Below are positions 8,401-16,880 of a DNA stretch of 64,000 nucleotides, piece after piece (position 1 is the first letter of the stretch; each line of letters starts with the position of its first letter). The notes under the pieces are model-generated. The model did no database searches, was not told where the DNA came from, and was given only the letters and a program-made list of their open reading frames with translations. The stretch is taken from assembly GCA_963665975.1 (NCBI GenBank), contig OY762508.1:2542001-2606000 (forward strand), read 5' to 3'. The stretch is from G963665975 sp963665975. GTDB taxonomy: Bacteria > Bacteroidota > Rhodothermia > Rhodothermales > Bin80. Made by a program: the position numbers and the translations under genes.

Positions 8401-10497
8401 ATGCGCTCCATTCCGGGTACAACGGCTTGTTGGGGACTAGTGCTTCTACTGGTGTCCTCGTGTTGGGCGCCAGCGGTGTCACGCCTGGACTGCTCCAACA
8501 TTATGGTGGCGTCGTCGCCTGCTAAGGAACCCTTGCTGCAGCGGCTCTTCCGCGGGCCAGAAGAGCTCGCGCAGAATCCGGGACTGGATTCGGTGCGGCA
8601 GGACATTGTTGGCGTATGCAGGAGATTGGCGGCGATGACAGATTCTATGAGAACGCATGCTCTCACCGAGGTATCGGTAGCAGACAGCATCGCGTTGCTG
8701 AACTTGGCCGGGGTCGTGCGGCAGCAAGCCGCCGTGGTGAACCACGTGATTAATGTGCTTCGCGCTTCGAGCCCTCGACTTGTGGGGGCGCTGTCTGAAG
8801 CATCTTCGAATGCAGCGACAAGTCGTTTGCGGGATGCGGCAATGCGCGTAGAAGAAGTACCACTGTTGCAAGTGCCAGCATCCAGCGGCGTCCGTGAGTT
8901 GGACCGGCAATTGGGAGATGGGCTCCTCCGCCAGGACACTGCGCTAGCGGAAATCAGAGGCTTGGCCGATGCCGCCCGAGCACCCAGCGCCAGTCCGGCA
9001 CGCGATGTATCCGCGCTTCTGGCCCTCGAGATCACTCTGGCGGACTCCGCGCGCACGATTCTTCTGGCATCGCATGCTCGGCTGCAGGCCGCGCGTGGCA
9101 GTCAGGACGCAACGCGACTGGATTCCCTTTGGGAGGAGCTGGACCGTGCAACGGCTACCTTTGAGGCGGCCCAGGTTTCCCATGCCGCGTTTCTCGCCAC
9201 GCTCGGGGACGGAGGGTTCTTGCCAGTCGGAGCTGCACTGCCTGACCAAGCGCGTGCGCGGGAATTCGGATGGCATCTGCGCCAGACTGTCGGTGTGTGG
9301 GGTGCGCTACTTGGCATCCTGGAAGCCTCAAATAAGGAATTGTTGTCCGCCGCAGATGAAGGTGGTCGTCATGTCGCCACCCAGCTGTGGCAGGAAATCG
9401 TGCGACTGGCTGATGTCTTCCTGGTGCTGGATCGTGCCAGCAGTCGACTCGTGACGATGCAAGCCGCGGCGTTTTCAGTAGATAGCCTGCGCTACACATG
9501 GACGCAAATTCAGCACGAGCTGCAGCGTCAGCGCCAGGGCCTTGTCGTGCTGAATGGACACATGCAAGCTGTCCAGCACTTCGTGACAGCGTCATCAGAG
9601 ACCACGCACGACGCACCACGGCTGATCCGCCAAACCGTTGCGCGAATGCACGAGGTCCAGCCGGCCATGGATATGGCAGCGATCTCGTTTATTGCGGCGC
9701 TGGGGACCGGAGTGCAAGAATACGGTGGAAAGACCATACTGGCCATCCTGGTCTTGATCGGGAGTTTTTTCCTGATGCGAGGCGCGATATGGCTTCTCGA
9801 TACACTATCTGAGCGCAGTGCGGCGAGACGGCTGTTCTACAAAAAACTGGTGCCGATCGGGCGCCTTCTCATCTGGGGCATCGCGATATATGTCATTCTC
9901 GCCGAAATCTATCAGGTCGATCGCCGAGGTCTATTGGCTGCCATGACCGCCATTGGCGTCGCAGTTGGGTTCGCTGCGCAGGATATACTCAAGAATATCT
10001 TCGGTGGCATCCTCATCATCCTGGATCAGCCGTTTCAGATTGGGGACAAGATCCGGATCGGTGACGCCTACGGTGAGGTGGTTTCCATGGGGCTTCGATC
10101 AACGCGCATTGTTACGCCCGATGACAATCTTGTCTCCGTGCCGAATTCGCAGGTTGTTGACAATCAGGTGGCCAATGCCAATAGCGGCAGTCTCGATTGC
10201 CAGGTGGTTGTCGAGTTATTCCTGCCGGGATGGGTCGATGTGACCAGGGCCAAGGCAATTGCCTTCAGTGCGGCCGCCAATTCGAAATATGTCTATTTGG
10301 AGAAGCCCATCGTCGTAAACATCAGGGATGAGTTCAGGGAAACCTTCCTGACACAGTTGACTGTGAAGGCCTACGTTCTGGATACGCGCTATGAGTTTGC
10401 CTTGGCTAGCGATATAACCGAAACGGCCAAGGCCGAATTCCTCCGTGAGGGATTCTTCGATGCCATCGATGGGGATCTCAAGCCGATCATTGGCTAG
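8401..10497 (+). CDS. MscS-family mechanosensitive channel with long N-terminal periplasmic domain
   Basis: Predicted inner-membrane tension-gated channel of 698 residues. An N-terminal hydrophobic segment (GLVLLLVSSC, which also fits a lipobox) is followed by about 400 alpha-helical residues predicted to be periplasmic. Three membrane helices then lie at about 443-466, 484-503 and 508-540. The pore helix and beta domain are typical of MscS: GVAVGFAAQDILKNIFGGI, then DQPFQIGDKIRIGDAYGEV and NSQVVDNQVANA. I chose ATG 8401 because it gives the signal; the frame is open back to 8116 over the xth 5' end. The downstream gene begins 4 bp after the stop, so the two act as one unit. Confidence 0.9.
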   Translation: MRSIPGTTACWGLVLLLVSSCWAPAVSRLDCSNIMVASSPAKEPLLQRLFRGPEELAQNPGLDSVRQDIVGVCRRLAAMTDSMRTHALTEVSVADSIALLNLAGVVRQQAAVVNHVINVLRASSPRLVGALSEASSNAATSRLRDAAMRVEEVPLLQVPASSGVRELDRQLGDGLLRQDTALAEIRGLADAARAPSASPARDVSALLALEITLADSARTILLASHARLQAARGSQDATRLDSLWEELDRATATFEAAQVSHAAFLATLGDGGFLPVGAALPDQARAREFGWHLRQTVGVWGALLGILEASNKELLSAADEGGRHVATQLWQEIVRLADVFLVLDRASSRLVTMQAAAFSVDSLRYTWTQIQHELQRQRQGLVVLNGHMQAVQHFVTASSETTHDAPRLIRQTVARMHEVQPAMDMAAISFIAALGTGVQEYGGKTILAILVLIGSFFLMRGAIWLLDTLSERSAARRLFYKKLVPIGRLLIWGIAIYVILAEIYQVDRRGLLAAMTAIGVAVGFAAQDILKNIFGGILIILDQPFQIGDKIRIGDAYGEVVSMGLRSTRIVTPDDNLVSVPNSQVVDNQVANANSGSLDCQVVVELFLPGWVDVTRAKAIAFSAAANSKYVYLEKPIVVNIRDEFRETFLTQLTVKAYVLDTRYEFALASDITETAKAEFLREGFFDAIDGDLKPIIG

Positions 10498-10501
10498 GAT
10501 C

Positions 10502-13500
10502 ATGACTGAATCCGTAATTCCACCCGGTGTAACGGTATCGCCATCCGCGCATGCGGCGGCGGAGGCCGTGCAGTCCCATTTGCAGGTGGTGGACCAGTCT
10601 GCGCGCGAACAGTGGGAGCGATGCACGGCAGCGATCGCGAAGGACCTGTTTGACCCACTCCGTGCGGTGGTCGAACAGGCAGCCGCGTCCCACCGTCAAC
10701 TTCTGGTCGTCTGGCGTCTCGACGAGACTGGAGCCGACCTGTGGTCGCGTGTTGTGGCCTATCGCGAAGCGGTGGCTACAGGTGTGGCTAAGCCAATCAG
10801 GACCGAGCTACCCCGGTTGAACCGTCGAGATCTGTTGGGGCAGAATGCTCGCGCAATGCTGTCTGCGTTGGCGCCGCTTGTGGACGAAGCAATGCCGATC
10901 TGCACGCTGCCGTGTCCTGATGTGCTTTTTGAGCCTGCCGCTGGCGATGGTCCCGTTCGCGCGCTGCGCAAGACCGGCGTGCGCGTTCGGCGGCGGATTC
11001 GACGCCGCTGGCTCGCGTCCACGGCGCCGTCCCTTCCGGAACGCACGGTACCACTACACGCGCTGTGCGAGTATCATGTGCACCAGCGTCTTGGTTCAAC
11101 GATAGCATCGCTGCACGAACGGATTCAGGACCACGTTGCGACGTTAATCGGCCGCCTTGAAGTAGCCCTTACTGATTGGACGCATGCCACGCTGGAAGTA
11201 GAGCACCGCCTCGACCAGATTGGCCACCACCAACCAGCACATGCGCCGGATGCACAGACGGAAAACATCTCTTACGATAAAGAAGCGTTCACGACCAGCG
11301 TCCGTACACTTCAACAGGTGCTTGATCACGTAGCAAGCGCGATGGTGCTCCCTGAACTGGACGACACCGACAGGTTTGATGCCGCATCCAGAGACTTGGA
11401 GCAGGACCTTAAGTATGCCGGGACCTTCATGCTCGGGAAGGAGGCCCGCGTAGTGCCACCCTTGCGGCAACGTCCTGTGGCAATGATTGAGCGGATCCAG
11501 GGACACTGGATGGCATGGCATGCAGAAGTCGTCAACCGGCTTGTGTTGAACGAGCAGTTGACAGGTTTTCGGATGACGCTCCTGAACATCCATGATGCGC
11601 TCCTGGCGCGTATTGCTGATGTGACGCTCCGGCCTGTTCAGGAATCGTTTGCCCATGCGGCCAGCCAGCTACGGGAGGCTTCACAGGCCATCGAGGTTGC
11701 CGCGGATTCCACCAAGAGGGCCGCGCTCGCAGAAACCTTGCGCAAGCTGCAAGAAGAGGTGCCCCGGGCTCTGCGGGATGATCTCGGTGCAGTCCACGAG
11801 CTCATTGAAGTGGATCAAGTGCTCACCAAGCCAGGCGGAGTCGTATTCCAAATACTGGATGATGCGCTGCAGGCTTTACCAGCGCACGTAACCATACATG
11901 CTCCACCCCGCAATAAATTGGATATTTCGCCAGACCGGCGCTATTGGCAAATACAAGTTCGTCAGGAAATACGTGAAATATTCTCGTCTATTGATGAGCA
12001 TCTCGCAGAGCTTGCCCAGCCGCTGCGCGACACGGTGGTCCGGATCTGGAGCGAGTCCGAGCAGGCAATCCGGATTGTGGAGTTCAACGTGGGAGTGGCG
12101 CTGGAGGAATTGGATGCTACAGGCACAGAAACGTCCGTTAACAATGCCCGGGGACTTGCTACCGATGGATTGCGACGTGCAGCGGAGTTATTGATGGAGC
12201 TGGCAGATTCTCTGGGTCAACCCTGGCAGGTTTTTGCTAACAAGGCCTTTCTGCAATTTCAGGAATACTGGGCAAACATTCATCGAGCTACGCGTGGGGA
12301 GGCATTCATTGAACAGCAGTGGTCAGGTTATCTGATGCGTTTCCGCCGACAAGCTCAAGGCGCTCTGCGTTGGAGTAGGGCAATGGCCGCACGTGTTTCG
12401 CAACAGGGCTGGCGCATTATCCGGCGAGGCCGGCGGCAGGCGCGGATGCTCTTGGAGCAGGGGCGCTCGGCGATTGGGACGGCGGCGGCGGATGAAGCAG
12501 ATCGGCTGCGCACGCTGGATGCGATTTCGGTAGCCAATCTCCACCAGCTCCATGCAAGTATGCCGCTGGTGTATCAGCGGCTGTTTGCTCTTCAACCGGT
12601 AACGGAACCGTCACTTCTGGAAGGTCGCAACCAGGATCTCGAACATATCCGACGACACATCCGGCGCTGGCGGGAAGATCGTGCGGCAGGTGCACTCGTC
12701 TTGCCCATGCCCCCTGGCAGTGGACGAACGAGTCTCGTGAACGTGGTACAAGCGACGTTTTCCAAAGAGGCCGACGTGCATCTGTTGTCGCTGGAGGAGC
12801 GCGTGACCAATACCACGGCGTTTGCTACGCATGTGGCCGCCGCGTTGGGCATCGACGATGGCGCGAGAGACGGTCTCGAGACCCTGGAAGCCGCGTTGCT
12901 AGCCGCTCCACCCGGAAAACTTGCGGTGTGCGTAATCGAAAACCTAGAGCACCTTCTTCTCCGCACAACGAGCGGCTCTGAGGTTATCGAGCGGGTGCTG
13001 ATTTTCTTTTCGCGCACGGACGCCAGGATCTGCTGGATTGTCTCGATGAGTGACGTCGCCTGGCACTTCCTCAAAAGCACGACAGGTGCGGCGACAGGTC
13101 TGGTCGCGGTTCACCGTCCGATTCCCCTGGATCGCGAGACGCTCCAGAAAATCATCATCAATCGGCACCAACTCAGCGGGTTAGGGCTACGCTTTGCCGA
13201 ACCAAAGACGCTCTCTCCACTGCAGCGACGCCACCTGCGCCGGGTGCGCACCGAAGAGGCCACACAGCAGCTACTGTGTGGTTTGTATTTCGACAAGCTC
13301 TATCAGTATAGCGGCACGAATGTTATGCTCGCCCTGAACTACTGGCTACAGAGTGCGGAATACGACAAGCAGGCGGGTGTCTTAACCATGAAGCCAGTCG
13401 TCCCTCTTGACTTTCGGTTCTTCGAATCGTTCGACATGGCGAGAACATTTACGATGAAGGCTTTCCTGCTTCACAACACGCTAAGTCTTGAGGAGCATAA

Positions 13501-13687
13501 TCGCATTTTTCGCATGTCGGATCCGGACAGTATTTTCGTGTTGGAATCATTGCTTAACCTGCGCCTCATTGTGGCGTGTAGCGGCAAGGACGACCTGCAT
13601 ATCGTTCCGGGTGAGCGCTACCGGCTGAATCCGCTCATTCTACATCCTACGATTCTCCTGTTGCGCGAGCGGAACGTGATGCATTGA
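10502..13687 (+). CDS. Large helical protein with degenerate P-loop ATPase domain, partner of the MscS channel
   Basis: A 1061-residue protein without signal peptide, presumably cytoplasmic. Residues 1 to about 700 are rich in Glu, Arg, Leu and Gln and look all-helical, with no family I recognise. Residues about 715-900 resemble an AAA_16/STAND NTPase: ERNQD-type entry LEGRNQDLEHIRR, then a Walker A loop PPGSGRTS (739-744) in which the invariant Lys is Arg742, and a Walker B-like strand CVIENLEHL with Glu813. The C-terminal 160 residues look like a winged-helix region. The ATG lies 4 bp after the MscS gene, so translational coupling and a shared role are likely. ATP hydrolysis may be lost. 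Function unknown. Confidence 0.8.
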   Translation: MTESVIPPGVTVSPSAHAAAEAVQSHLQVVDQSAREQWERCTAAIAKDLFDPLRAVVEQAAASHRQLLVVWRLDETGADLWSRVVAYREAVATGVAKPIRTELPRLNRRDLLGQNARAMLSALAPLVDEAMPICTLPCPDVLFEPAAGDGPVRALRKTGVRVRRRIRRRWLASTAPSLPERTVPLHALCEYHVHQRLGSTIASLHERIQDHVATLIGRLEVALTDWTHATLEVEHRLDQIGHHQPAHAPDAQTENISYDKEAFTTSVRTLQQVLDHVASAMVLPELDDTDRFDAASRDLEQDLKYAGTFMLGKEARVVPPLRQRPVAMIERIQGHWMAWHAEVVNRLVLNEQLTGFRMTLLNIHDALLARIADVTLRPVQESFAHAASQLREASQAIEVAADSTKRAALAETLRKLQEEVPRALRDDLGAVHELIEVDQVLTKPGGVVFQILDDALQALPAHVTIHAPPRNKLDISPDRRYWQIQVRQEIREIFSSIDEHLAELAQPLRDTVVRIWSESEQAIRIVEFNVGVALEELDATGTETSVNNARGLATDGLRRAAELLMELADSLGQPWQVFANKAFLQFQEYWANIHRATRGEAFIEQQWSGYLMRFRRQAQGALRWSRAMAARVSQQGWRIIRRGRRQARMLLEQGRSAIGTAAADEADRLRTLDAISVANLHQLHASMPLVYQRLFALQPVTEPSLLEGRNQDLEHIRRHIRRWREDRAAGALVLPMPPGSGRTSLVNVVQATFSKEADVHLLSLEERVTNTTAFATHVAAALGIDDGARDGLETLEAALLAAPPGKLAVCVIENLEHLLLRTTSGSEVIERVLIFFSRTDARICWIVSMSDVAWHFLKSTTGAATGLVAVHRPIPLDRETLQKIIINRHQLSGLGLRFAEPKTLSPLQRRHLRRVRTEEATQQLLCGLYFDKLYQYSGTNVMLALNYWLQSAEYDKQAGVLTMKPVVPLDFRFFESFDMARTFTMKAFLLHNTLSLEEHNRIFRMSDPDSIFVLESLLNLRLIVACSGKDDLHIVPGERYRLNPLILHPTILLLRERNVMH

Positions 13688-13740
13688 GTCTATCTGCGTG
13701 ATCCTCTCGGCAGGATTGAATAATGGTGGGCGCATCTCCT

Positions 13741-13835
13741 TTACTATAGTGCTGAAAGGATTAACATATATATATGTGTGCAAAAATGACCAATCTGTAC
13801 TAGTGATTAAATATTCACTAATATTATGGCCTAGG
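13741..13835. other. AT-rich spacer with dyads between convergent genes
   Basis: The 194-bp gap between the ATPase-like gene and copA is sharply AT-rich compared with its neighbours. It holds CATATATATATG and an inverted repeat TAGTGA (13801-13806) / TCACTA (13815-13820) with an 8-nt spacer. No U-tract terminator is evident. Since both genes end here it may act in transcription termination or be a protein-binding site; I cannot tell which. Confidence 0.4.
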
Positions 13836-13881
13836 AGGCTTTCACGAGGGGGTGGGGAATTGTGGGGAAAATGGTGACCTG

Positions 13882-16272
13882 CTAACTCTCATGTATTGCA
13901 CGCAGGCGGAGGCTGTTTGCGACCACAGACACACTGGACAGTGCCATTGCCAGGGACGCAATGATTGGACTCAAGAGCAGACCAAAGAACGGGTACAGCA
14001 CGCCAGCTGCTACCGGGATTCCGATCGTGTTATAAATGAAGGCGAAAAACAAATTCTGCTTGATGGTTCGTAGCGTACGCCGTGATATCTTGTACGCACG
14101 GGCGATTGTTTCCGGATCGCTGCCCATCAGCGTGACATCGCTGGCCTCTATCGCAATATCTGCTCCGGCGCCTATGGCGATTCCGACATCAGCCTGAGCA
14201 AGTGCGGGCGCATCGTTTATCCCGTCGCCGACCATGGCGACCACATGTCCTTCGCCCTGGAACGTGCGGATGAGCTCGGCTTTGCCGCTTGGCAGGATTC
14301 CAGCCGCGACTTGATCTATTCCGAGTGCCTCGGCCATGGCCTTGCCAGCGGTAGGCGAGTCGCCGGTAGCCATAGCCACCTTGATCCCCAAGTTGTGCAA
14401 CGCGTCCACGGCAGCCTGTGACGTAGGCCTGAGTGTGTCGGCAATGGTCAGAACGCCGGCTGGTTCACCGTCTATGACCACCCAGACAGACGTGCTTCCG
14501 GGGCTGGCAGGGGAGGCCAGATCGCTGGTGGCAATGCCCCGCGATTCCAGGAATGCCAGGCTGCCGACGAGGATGTGGCGTCCGTCTGCCATCGCTTCAA
14601 TGCCGAGACCTGCGGAAGATTCGAACGACTCGGCAAGGAATAGCGCCAAGCCCCTATTGCGGGCGCCTTCGGTAATGGCCACGCCCACCGGATGCTCAGA
14701 CAATGCCTCGACGGACGCTGAAAGCTGCAGCACTTCGTTTTCGGTCCACGGTGCTACAACTGAGACGCCCGTTAGTGACGGCTGCCCTTCTGTCAGCGTT
14801 CCAGTCTTGTCCAGGACTACCAGGTCTATCGAACGTAGCCGCTCCACGGCGTCGGCCCCCTTGAACAGGATTCCTTGCCGGGCAGCTTCGCCCGTCGCCA
14901 CCATGATGGCCGTTGGCGTTGCCAGTCCAAGCGCACACGGACACGCGATGATGAGCACAGACACAAACGTAAGTAGTGCGCGCGTCGGTCCTGAAGGAAG
15001 CCAGATGACAAAGGTTATCATGGCGACGATCAGCACCGCCGGGACGAAGATGCCCGACACCCTGTCAGCAAGCCGCTGGATGGGGGCCTTGCGGCGTTGC
15101 GCCGCGCGCGTCAGTCGAACAATTTGCTGCAGAGTGGATTCCGCGCCTACGCGTGTCACTTCCGCGACGAATGCTCCGTGCCTGTTTATAGTACTGCCAA
15201 CGATGATGTCTCCGACCTGCTTTTCCACGGGCAGCGGCTCGCCGGTGAGCATGCTTTCGTCCACTGCCGAGGCACCCTCGATGATCCTGCCATCCGCAGG
15301 TATCTTTTCACCGGGACGCACGATGATATGATCTCCACTTCTAAGTTGGGCAATCGGAATATCCAGGGTTTCCGTTCCTCGGCGCACGCGCGCCGTCTTC
15401 GCCTGCAGGCCGAGCAGTTTGGCGATAGCGGCGCTTGTTTCGCCAGTGGCCCGGGCCTCCAACAGGCGGCCCATCAGGATCAGCGTCACAATGATCGCTG
15501 CAGCCTCGAAGTAAACATGGGGGGTGCGTCCAGCCGACGCGAACCACTCCGGCGCCAGTGTCGCCGCTACGCTGTATCCGTAAGCGGATCCAACGCCCAG
15601 CGCCACGAGTGTATTCATGTTTGAGGTCCCATGTCGCAATGCGGTCCAGGCGCCTGCAAAGAACGGCCTGCCTGCCCACACGACCACCGGCGTGGCGAGT
15701 GCCAGGAGCACATAGCGAATGCCCGGAAAATCCAGGGCGCCGTGCGCCATCGACAAAATCAATACAGGTGCGCTCAGTATCGCAGCGGCGGCGAAGCGCC
15801 GCTTCAGCGCTGCATATTGCTGCGTACGATCCAGTGGCACATGGCGCTCCACACCGGAGGCCATGTCAGCCAGGCCATGCGCACCTAGAATCCGGGATAA
15901 TTCCTCTGGACGCACCAATGCGCCGAGGAACGTGACCACAACAGACCTGTCCTGCAGCTGTACGCTTTCGACTCCTGGTACCTCGTCAAACAGCGCCTGG
16001 AGCAGGCGCTCGCTCGTTTCCTGGAGCAGTGGAATGGTCAGGGTGTTCGGGCGCACGCCATAGCCGGCACGCTTCACGGCATGGACAATCCGGGATACAT
16101 CACCGGTTGCCGCGTAACGAACGGAGGCTTCACCGGTAGCGAAGTTAACGCCGGCCTCCAGGACACCCGGCTCCTTTTCTAGCTGTCGCTCAATGCGCGC
16201 AGCGCAGGCGGCGCATTCCATGCCATCCACAGGCAGTAGCACCGTGCGATCTTCGCTTATGCCGATGGACAT
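13882..16272 (-). CDS. copA: Copper-translocating P1B-type ATPase
   Basis: Pumps Cu(I) out of the cytosol across the inner membrane. The 796-residue protein has an N-terminal heavy-metal-associated domain with GMECAACAARIE (Cys20, Cys23), a second HMA-like module without the CxxC pair, eight predicted membrane segments, the metal-site CPC in IACPCALGLATP (Cys444, Cys446), the phosphorylation motif DKTGTLTEG (Asp488) and the hinge GDGINDAPALAQADVGIAIG. The ATG at 16272 puts the HMA domain close to the N-terminus; an ATG at 16353 is in frame but runs through the palindrome in the divergent promoter. It is divergent from the SRPBCC gene at 16374. CPC marks copper or silver as substrate. Confidence 0.95.
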   Translation of the reverse strand: MSIGISEDRTVLLPVDGMECAACAARIERQLEKEPGVLEAGVNFATGEASVRYAATGDVSRIVHAVKRAGYGVRPNTLTIPLLQETSERLLQALFDEVPGVESVQLQDRSVVVTFLGALVRPEELSRILGAHGLADMASGVERHVPLDRTQQYAALKRRFAAAAILSAPVLILSMAHGALDFPGIRYVLLALATPVVVWAGRPFFAGAWTALRHGTSNMNTLVALGVGSAYGYSVAATLAPEWFASAGRTPHVYFEAAAIIVTLILMGRLLEARATGETSAAIAKLLGLQAKTARVRRGTETLDIPIAQLRSGDHIIVRPGEKIPADGRIIEGASAVDESMLTGEPLPVEKQVGDIIVGSTINRHGAFVAEVTRVGAESTLQQIVRLTRAAQRRKAPIQRLADRVSGIFVPAVLIVAMITFVIWLPSGPTRALLTFVSVLIIACPCALGLATPTAIMVATGEAARQGILFKGADAVERLRSIDLVVLDKTGTLTEGQPSLTGVSVVAPWTENEVLQLSASVEALSEHPVGVAITEGARNRGLALFLAESFESSAGLGIEAMADGRHILVGSLAFLESRGIATSDLASPASPGSTSVWVVIDGEPAGVLTIADTLRPTSQAAVDALHNLGIKVAMATGDSPTAGKAMAEALGIDQVAAGILPSGKAELIRTFQGEGHVVAMVGDGINDAPALAQADVGIAIGAGADIAIEASDVTLMGSDPETIARAYKISRRTLRTIKQNLFFAFIYNTIGIPVAAGVLYPFFGLLLSPIIASLAMALSSVSVVANSLRLRAIHES

Positions 16273-16327
16273 AGCGTGCGTTAGGCAGGTTGACAGAACG
16301 TGGAAAGAACCGGTTTGCGAAGAAAAG

Positions 16328-16341
16328 GTTACCTGGGTAAC
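16328..16341. promoter_or_regulatory. Palindrome in copA/SRPBCC divergent promoter
   Basis: GTTACC-TG-GGTAAC is a perfect 6-bp dyad in the roughly 100 bp between the copA start (16272) and the SRPBCC start (16374). Its central position suggests an operator for one or both genes. It does not match a CueR or CopY box that I know, so the regulator is unassigned. Confidence 0.45.
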
Positions 16342-16373
16342 AAGTCTCCACATCCCAGCAAACAGTCTGCCCT

Positions 16374-16817
16374 ATGAGTACGCGCACGCATATGCATGAG
16401 GAAGTCTTCCCTGTAGATTCGACAACACTGTTTCGGGTATTGCACACACCGAGCGCTGTACGGTGCTGGTGGGGAGCCGCATCGGTAATCATTGTGCCGG
16501 AAGTCGGAGGCAAATTTGTCGCTGCATGGGGCGCGAACGAAGACGCACCTGACTACGTCACCGTTGCCACGATTAGTGTTTTCGAGCCCGAATCCCGGAT
16601 CGTAATGGTGGATCACTACTACACCGGCAAGGACGGGCCGCTTCCCTTCAAGGCTGATTTCGTTGTGGAGTTTGTTGTGGAGCCACATTCATCCGGCGCG
16701 CTTTTGCGTGTCATCCAGAGCGGATTTCCTGGCGGACCGGAAGCAGACGCCCACTACGCCGCCTGTGAGACCGGGTGGAAGGACACGTTTGCCGGTATAA
16801 GGGACTATTTGAAGTGA
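16374..16817 (+). CDS. SRPBCC (AHSA1-like) START-fold protein
   Basis: A 147-residue protein of the activator-of-Hsp90-ATPase-1-like group. It shows the family pattern VDSTTLFRVLHTPSAVRCWW near the N-terminus, which corresponds to the usual F-x-A-L-T-x-P-x-x-L-x-x-W-W, and ends with a helix containing the conserved GWKDTFAGIRDYL. The fold forms a hydrophobic cavity; most bacterial members have no known ligand. It is divergent from copA across a short promoter with a palindrome. A role in copper response is possible from position only. Confidence 0.85.
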   Translation: MSTRTHMHEEVFPVDSTTLFRVLHTPSAVRCWWGAASVIIVPEVGGKFVAAWGANEDAPDYVTVATISVFEPESRIVMVDHYYTGKDGPLPFKADFVVEFVVEPHSSGALLRVIQSGFPGGPEADAHYAACETGWKDTFAGIRDYLK

Positions 16818-16880
16818 ACGTCCGGTGAGGCGGTCTGGCTGACTAATCCGATTCAGGAATTCTGTCGGAGATCTCCTAGT

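Noticed and set aside
14336..15331. Plus-strand 331-codon ORF opposite copA
   Set aside because: Runs antisense through a clear P1B ATPase; Ser/Arg/Ala-rich product without family.
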